From positions 15,424,822 through 15,484,821 of the forward strand of contig CAIIXF020000008.1 in assembly GCA_903813345.2 (NCBI GenBank): a stretch of 60,000 nt of DNA, given 5' to 3'. The stretch comes from Owenia fusiformis. Its lineage: Eukaryota; Annelida; Polychaeta; Sabellida; Oweniidae. Positions 24,301 to 33,300 of the stretch are shown here, one piece after another; position 1 is the first letter of the stretch; each line of letters begins with the position of its first letter. The notes beneath the pieces are model-generated. The model saw only the letters and a program-made list of their open reading frames with translations. It made no database searches and had not been told where the DNA came from. The position numbers and the translations under genes were made by a program.

Positions 24301-27300
24301 ATAGTATTACATACCTAGCGAAGCATTTGTATGGAAGTCAATGGGAAAGTTAGCGAGCTATATCCACCGATATTGCCCGATTACCCCGATATAGCCCGCT
24401 TACCTCGTTTTGATATTAGATTTCTTTAATAACCATGATAATATCATGACGTCACGTCATTGATACAAAGTAACCATGGAACAAAGGCATGTAATACATC
24501 AGTTATGTCACTATGACGTGAAATATGCCTTCGTTCTTGCCCAAATATAGAGCCTCCCAAGGTCGGCCTATATTGGGAGAACTCAGGCATATTTCACGTC
24601 ATAGTGACATAACCTCTAAATATACCTTATCATATTTTGAATTGTTAAAAAAAGCATAATAAAACAATAAACAAGATAAGAGAGAACTAAATGCCATGGG
24701 TGGAGGAAAATTATACTTGTTGTGGTATCCTTTTTATTGTATATATATATAAAAAATTGTATAAAAATGGCTTATTGAATGCACAAAGAAATGAGATGAA
24801 CGATCTACAGATATAGCAAATAGGCTAAATAACAATATGATAAAAACAATTAAATATAAAAATAGAAATAATGAAGCTTCTAGTGGCTATAATATGTCCA
24901 GCTATTTGTACTGATGATAAAAAATATATATATCTTTAAAAAAAATAAAAATAAAAGATATTTTGATAATTTGTCTATCTGGGACAAAATTCATTGTCGC
25001 TTTCTACTGTGTCTAGACAAGGTAGGTAAGAAACGTCTGAAACCTAGCGAATCAAAATGGACCAAATTAGTAATATGAGTTGACGAAAGAAGTATGATAA
25101 GCTTTCCTCTGGGGTCATTCAGTAAAATGATTCTACATGAAAAAAATGAAATCAAATCAGATTTATATGCACTTCCCAATAGATACCAACAAGTGAATTT
25201 AATTACCAAGTCTATCATGCATTCCTATACACCAGCATTCATAACCAAGCATTGCCATCATTGTAATTTGATTAATGTTGATTGAAAACTGTGATACTAA
25301 TAGATGAAATTGATATACCTTTAAGGTCACCGTGACCCTACAACTATTTCCCTATCCTTAAGCAATATTCTTAAATGTCAAGTCATGTACCACAAATAGC
25401 ATTACCTAACCATATAAATGCCTTGAAGAAAGAACATGATATCACAAGTTGATCTGCTCTCATTATTTCTAAGATCAAACGAAGGAATTATATAATATAC
25501 AAGAAAAAGGCATTATAAAGAGAAGAGTAAGCTAGCACTTTGGAATGTTGTAATTGAATGGATAAGTTACTACTTTTTTCACTGTAAAGCAGCTTAATTA
25601 CATTCTTGCATATAGTTACATTTGAGATCATAAAGATCTCATCAACATCAAAAATATACAAGGCATGAACATGCAAAATGTCACTACCTGCCATTTGTTA
25701 CAGGCACTGACGGCCAAATGCCGACTATCAAACACGGCGAGAAAGGTAAAAGTGAAATATCTTTATCCAATAACTAAAGTACCCACCCACTGACCATCAA
25801 GCTGGTAACAATATAATACCATTTTAGGGATAATGATAAAAATCAGATGAGACACAAAAAAAGAAAAAAATCTGATGAAACACACACCCATCTTGAATCT
25901 CAAATAGATTATAAATACATTGTTCAAAACCCACTTTTTAACATAATAATCTCACAATTCCATTATCTTCATTACATTTTGTGTACTGCTTGAGTAAAAG
26001 TGGTTCACATGGCTTTGATTAGGCCAATTGATATAAGCATGATATATGGCATACTATCACACAACTCTGTCATCTACATCCTATACATAATGTACTCATC
26101 ATTGAGATCTCTGACAGAATACAATTAAATAAATGGCACAAATAAACACTTGAAATTCAATCTTTAGAGAGACTCTACTCGATATTTTAAATTGGCATAT
26201 ATTTGATATGCTTAACTGAAAGGTATGTCAGGGGTGCTTGGGGTGCATAAATACTCCTTCAACCCAAAATGTCATTGATGAACTAATAAATGGACAAAGT
26301 TTGTATTGATCATTTGTGTTGTCATTATTTATATTGTGAAATATTAAACTACAGTTTCTCAATGCACTATCACATTTTGGACTAACTGTCATTTTACCAA
26401 TAAATTTGAGGTTCATTTGAATTCTCATGGACTGCTCTTTCATGTTGATCTTGAAGTATCCAAATTTATGTACTTTTACTGTTGCTTTGATTTGATTTGT
26501 ATTATATTAAGAAGAATTATTAATTTAATATTGTATACAAAAATGGAGACCTTTTTTGAGGTCAACTGGCAAAATTGTGTACTGATACTGTAAACTGTAA
26601 ATACTGTTGACTGAGACTGGACTTTTATCACTACAAATTCTTATGATCCTTAATTTTACCCAGTTAGGGCTCTTAATCCCACTATGTATATGTATAAAGA
26701 CCATACCAAAAGGTCTTACACAATAACACTAAAGTCAAAGTATGTAACACCAACTAGATTAATCCATGATTTTATTTATAATACACACATATTTAATAGG
26801 ATGGTTGGTTGTTGGTAAACTAGTTCATTGATATTGGGAAGGTATTATTGGGTTAATGCCACAAGGAATGTTAATTCCTACTTGTAAATAATCTACTTGC
26901 ACAATCCACATGCAGTTATACATGGACAGAAACGGTATGTTGGCTTCTATAATGTACATATATATATACATACATGTATACTGTTGTACATGTATATATA
27001 ATGCATGATGTTCTTCCTTGGATTCTTTCTCAATATTGTGATCAAATTTTTCATTTCCCCTTTTGATCTCCCCAGGATAGTTACAGGGTGATCCCAAAAA
27101 ATAGAATCCACAAATCTTTGAATAAACAGTTAGGGTTCTGTTTTTTAGGTCTCCCTGTATGTAGGTACAATTTCAAAATGTGTGAAATGTAAAAGGGTAA
27201 TATAAATCACAGCAACACATGAAGCATTAAAGAGCAGAACCAGCCATAAGGAAAATAAACCCCAGTATCCCAAACTACAATCCAATGCACAAAGAAATAA

Positions 27301-30300
27301 CATTTAATCATATATATGGTACAATATTATATTTTCAATGTACATTTTTAAGGTAGGAGGATTCATGATTTAGAGTGGTGCAAATAGGTGCAACTAGTCT
27401 TTTTACTGGGTGCAAGATAAATTCAGAATCTCGACTCGGTGTAGCAGCTGGATGCTATGGAGATCCTTGCCATAGCCATATTAAACCATATATTTAACTC
27501 CTTTTTAACACACAAAATAAAAATTAAGCACTTTACTTAATGCAATTCTATTTCAACCTTTAGCATGCAGCTGGCGAGTGGAGTCACCCATGCTTTACTA
27601 TCCCATGTGACTGCCGAAGACTCCAGTCGACACAGTTTAAAAACTTCACTTTTTCGCGCCAATCTTATTACCCAATAAGATTGCATGTCTTATTCAGTGA
27701 CGTACGGGTGACCTAGAAATGGAGATGTTTCAAAAAATTGTCAATTGAACAATTTAGATGGAGTTTTAGCTGAGAAATGTGGAGGAATCGAACAAAATGG
27801 AGGCTAAATGCGATCATAATGAAATTGTGGTGGATATGGACTTTTTTAAATAGTGCAACATTAATAAATAAAAATAGAAAATGCTCTCAGACCATCATCT
27901 TTTGATTTAATCATAACACTTGTTACAAAATCAAATAGATACACAGAGAGAAAAGATATATATTGCTTCATAAATATCTCATAAAATGGAAAGATAAAAC
28001 GTTTTTCTAGTAATAAACCATCACTTTATTACTGTTTTTTTATTTTAACTGTATTAAGTAATATGCTTTACTGGATCTCACTAACTTTACTTTATATGCC
28101 AGGGCACAGTGACATAACATTATGATATCAGTTAAATTTAATCAAATTAATTTCTTCAAAATTCATATCATGCGTGGGAATTTTTCATTACAAACATATT
28201 TTTTATTATTATGAACTTATGAATGAGGTGAATTGTGAAATATTTTTTAACATTATTAAAAATTATGATTTGACTTCTTAAAACACATGAGTAATTGTAC
28301 TCAAGTGTTCCAATATAAAGTAGACATTTCCTGCATGATATGTTTAATTGTGTTTCACAACATAAGACTCAAGGGAGAATCAGATCTAGTGAGTGGCCTT
28401 TTCAAAAAATTGTTTCAATTTTAAGCTCATATCATTTCTTGTCAGAGACATGTGTCTATTTTGTAATTAAAAAAATATTGCAGATCTTTTGACAAACAGT
28501 ATATTGTATTTGAGATTTTAAGGAATAGATTAGTTGTTCAATTGCACAATTGTCACCCCCCTATAGATCTGATTCTGCCTTTAACATATGGGAGGTGACT
28601 AAAACATTGCTTATCAGAATTACCTTGAAATGGGAAGTTTATATGAAGTTAATAAAAGAAAGCATAGCACCAATAGAATCTGGTCATGTTGATACACTAA
28701 AGAATGTGGAAGCCGAGGATAACAATAGGCAGCCTTATAAGTAAAGTTTGCCAGGACAAAGATCACATTGCAGTAAACAATAATTCCAATAGATTAACTT
28801 TTAGTGTATTGACACATCTGATTGTAGCTATAAGGCTTTGCCTTGCATGTATGTTAATGTACACATGACAGGAGTTTCCCTCCTAAGTTATGTAAGATTA
28901 TTGAAATTGGATCAGACTTTCAATGTTGGTGGCAGTTTCACCATTTCCTGAATAACACTTCACTCACTAAATGCAGTTTTCCAGATTTGATATTCCCTAA
29001 AATGTTAATTTCACTAAGCTACCATAGCTCACCATGATTTTCCTAGTGAAACAATTCATGGCACAATCAATGATAAAAACGCAATATGTGGCACAACCAA
29101 TGAGAAAACACAATATAGTTTATCACAACCAATGCACAAAGCAAATATAAGCGAAGTACAACCAATGGTGAAATCACATCATGTAACACATCTAATTCTA
29201 AAACACACCAAATACGTTCTGCTTTTGCACAGGACAGTTTCCAATACTTCAACATGCGCATATTTTGATTGATGTTAATATATTTCAAGACTGAAATTAG
29301 ATAACAAAGTAGTACATGTGCTTGTACATGTATATCATATCCATGTAATGTATGCTCAAACCATGTCTTCATTACTCCTATATGGATTCGGAAACTAATT
29401 GGGCAAATCATTTTAAATGAATGTTTACTACAAATTAATGATCATGTAATTGAATATGCCTAGACAGTAACTCCAGGCCATGAATACCTATGTAAAACAA
29501 TATAACTTGTTTATCCTGATTGATGATTTAACAAAGGAATGCATACCCTTAAAACAATAGCTTAAATAGACACTTAAAATTATTTTTAATGTTGAAGATA
29601 TTTTGTAGCACTGACATCAGTTTTTATCTAATCTTGTTGGTCATAAATTTTTTGTTTATGTATACAACTCACTACTGGTCTGGTATATGTTATGTTGGGC
29701 CCTGTTATGTTATAGGGATAGTTTTTTTTATTTGTCAGACTCATTTGTCGACAGTAAAGATCCACATAAATTTTTGTGCTTACAGTGCATTGCTAATAAT
29801 AGATAAAACAGATTTATTTTTTTATGTACATATTTATTGGGTTTATTTATTTATACATTAGAATACATATAAGTTCAAAACCAAAATGTTTAGAAATGAT
29901 ATTTTTCCCTCAAAAAAATTGGTGAAAGTGCAAAGCTATGTTAATTATTTAAAACCTATGTTATGAAACCATGATGCATTTGGTTTCATTTTGCAAGACA
30001 ATCAGGGCTGAGTTACAAATACATTCCTGTGGCTTTATATACCAATCCTGCCATACACAACAACATCCAAACATGAACATTTTTCAAACACCATCCCTGT
30101 AAAAGCCACCATTGTCTTTAGGAATTCTATTTTCTGATCTGAATCATACCTTGCCAAAAAATGTGACCCTGAACACCTCACAAAAAATGTCAATTTCAGT
30201 CATTATATACTTTGACCCTATCATTTACATTCATTTAAAAATTTAACACATTTAACATAGTATGACACAAGATGAAGTCATTCTATTGATTGTATCTTAC

Positions 30301-33300
30301 AATGAACTCAGTTTGATTTTTTCATCCCTCATTATACATGTCATATCTCAAATCAAAGCGAGTCTATTGACTAGCACTTGGCCTTTAATTTTTTCAGTTA
30401 GAACTATTCAGGTCTTTAAAATGATGACTTAACCAAGCCTTTCTATTTTCTTGATCAAACCAATGAAATATTTCAGCTTTTTTAACTATTTAAAACTGAC
30501 ACAGCTCAATCTATGAAATAAAGAGATATAAAGGAAGTAATATGTAGGGGTTTCTCAATCCTCCCTCTAGTTTGGAACCAATCCGGTGAAAATAGATCAA
30601 CCTATGGCAATTTAAAATATATTTAATTTTCAAAAGGATGGAAGCCTACAGCTCAATCCCTGGGTGGGTGCAGCTTGTTTCCATCTTCAATTGCAACATC
30701 TACATGTACCTGCTGGCATCTTGTCAGCCTCAATGATGTATGATAGACACAATGTTGTGTACACTACGATAGAATACCACATGATTCTGATCTCATGAAA
30801 GTTAGTAGATCAAAGTGCAATTTGATTACAAATGTAGTTATGTTTTATTTATAAGTAGCTGGAATGTTACATTCACAAAACATGGTCACAAATTCACTTT
30901 TGTCTGCACGACTCATGACTAAACTCAGAACCATTTTCTCTGTATAGTAAAATATATGACTTTGTATATCGGGTGATGGTGCGATCTGGGATGTTTATTG
31001 GAGCATGTAAAGATTGCACATGTGGTAAAATATTAAAAACACAAAAAATCATTTATTAACACGAAAAAGTATAAACTCATAAAACTACCACGTTAAAAGT
31101 TTAAATTGCAGTAAGATGTCTCCTGGACTATCCATATTATCCTATCAAGTTTTGGTGTCTGAAAGCTAGACTAAGCAGGCCTGTAACCAGCTTTTGCCAA
31201 GGGGGGTCACTTTTCAAAAAGACTACTTTGGTCCAAAATCACTCAAACCCTCCTAATTCACCCTTGGCTACGGGCCTGGAGACTTTCCATATATGGGCTT
31301 GATGCAAGACTACATGAATGATAAACCTACCAAAAATCTCCCCGTTTTTCCCATTTGTTAACCACAAAAAGTGTACCCACTACCCAGATCCCAAGTAGAT
31401 GATCCTAAGCATCATTACTATAGGCCAAGTAATAACTCAGTTATAAATGTAAAGGTTGCATAGTAAACTATAAAGCATTCAGAGTGCAGGTAATTAATCA
31501 AAGATATGGGTAATGATCCGATATTTCTGCACTTATCTATATAAAAGTAATACCTAAAATCCTTGGCCTCTTTCAATAAAATACATTATGTGCTTTCACA
31601 TTTAGTGTGTATTTGACAAGTGAAAGCCTTGAATGGTGAAGTATCTCATTACTGAGAGTATCATAAGATATTCAGAACATCTTTCTATGTACCAGAAACA
31701 TGATCTCGGGGACTGAGAATAAATGAGATGTCATGGTTTATCATGGTGAAGGATCTGTCCATCCCCTCAATTGTTTATATGTGTTTCAATATTGTTACAC
31801 CTTTCCAATGGTTTCCCATTTCTAATTTTTTTCGGGCCATAGTTTCTGAGTGTCATTTATTTCTAAATTCCTATAATTATTGCCTACTCAATTTCTCTAA
31901 CTGCCCACTATTTCTTATTGCCAATATCTGAGTGTTAGTCTTGCTTCAAGATCCTGGGAAAACTTGATGGTCCTGTTTCAAGTCTCTGGATGCCCCTCCC
32001 CCTCTTTATCTTCTTCAACACCTTGTTGGAAGGTGTGTAATGGGGGTCACAAGGGATTTAGCAACTATTCCAGGGATTCTATAGTAGGAATGGTAAAACA
32101 ACTAATCCAATCCTTAGTCTAGCTACAAACCCTTTGAGCCCCCCCCCCCCACTATACACCCCCCCCCCCCTCTGTGTGAGATGGTGTATAGTCAAGTAGT
32201 GGGAGGGGGTCACAGGGGCTTGTAGCTAGACTATTAATCCTCCACTCTCTTCATTAAAATATAATACAGGTAAATGGTGATTAGGTAATCAAATATCTAT
32301 TGTAAATACAAGATTACAGGTTAATATCAGCAATCAAGTGTTCCACAAACCATGACATAACACTGACTGAAGCAATGCAAACAAGAGAGGCAAATACAAA
32401 CTTTTATTTAGAATTATTTTGACAAAATCTTATTTTATTAAGCCATAAAACAAATAGCACCTCTATTTCCTATAGCTTCCTATATAGCCAGTCATTTGAA
32501 TTTAAACAAAATTACCTTCAGGAAATTTTGATCTTGAAATATTTTCCGTTAAAATTGATAGAGTGTCTTTGCCTAATTTTGAGAGCAAAACAGTCATTAT
32601 GAAACACCTTGGTGGGGGAACAGTCATTATGAAACACCCTGTAGTTTTACGGTCATTTTTAAATATTCTGTCATTTGGGAGATGTTTGAGCATTCTAATG
32701 TCCATATAAATGAATACTATTAAGAAACTTTATTATTAGTTTGCAAGGTGAAATATATGACATTCAAAATTCACTTGGTTTTGCTGAAATCGATTTGTGC
32801 TGAACTCGAAGGTTTGTTGATATGAAACAAGTGTTGTCCACCATTTTAGATGAGACTAGGTAAAGTTAGCTTCCTCCTTCCGTGGACCAGTGATGTTACA
32901 TGTAATACACGGTTTCATAGCCATAGCAAAGGCAATTACTAACCATGGCATTGCATGCTTGTACATGTAAAACTACAGGTAACCAGTAAGTAAATCAATA
33001 GGTAAATGCTTATATCTGTCATACTAAATAACAAAAAATGTTACCATTGGATGTAACACAGTATGGTACCTTAGAAACAGTAGTTGCTAGCATGGGGCCA
33101 TATACCACCTTGCATAATGCTTCCCATAGTCTTAATAATTATGACCCAAGTTAGTAAATTAACTGATAACAGAGACATTGTGGCTCATTGAAGTATCTGC
33201 AGTCCCAAATTAACCTGAGCGACTATACTTTTGATATAAATGGTTTGATATGTACATTATTGCATGTCTGCAAGCTATAATAAAGAAACCACAATGTCAT

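Noticed and set aside
27420-27480. tRNA-like stretch
   Set aside because: No cloverleaf or A/B box arrangement could be drawn.
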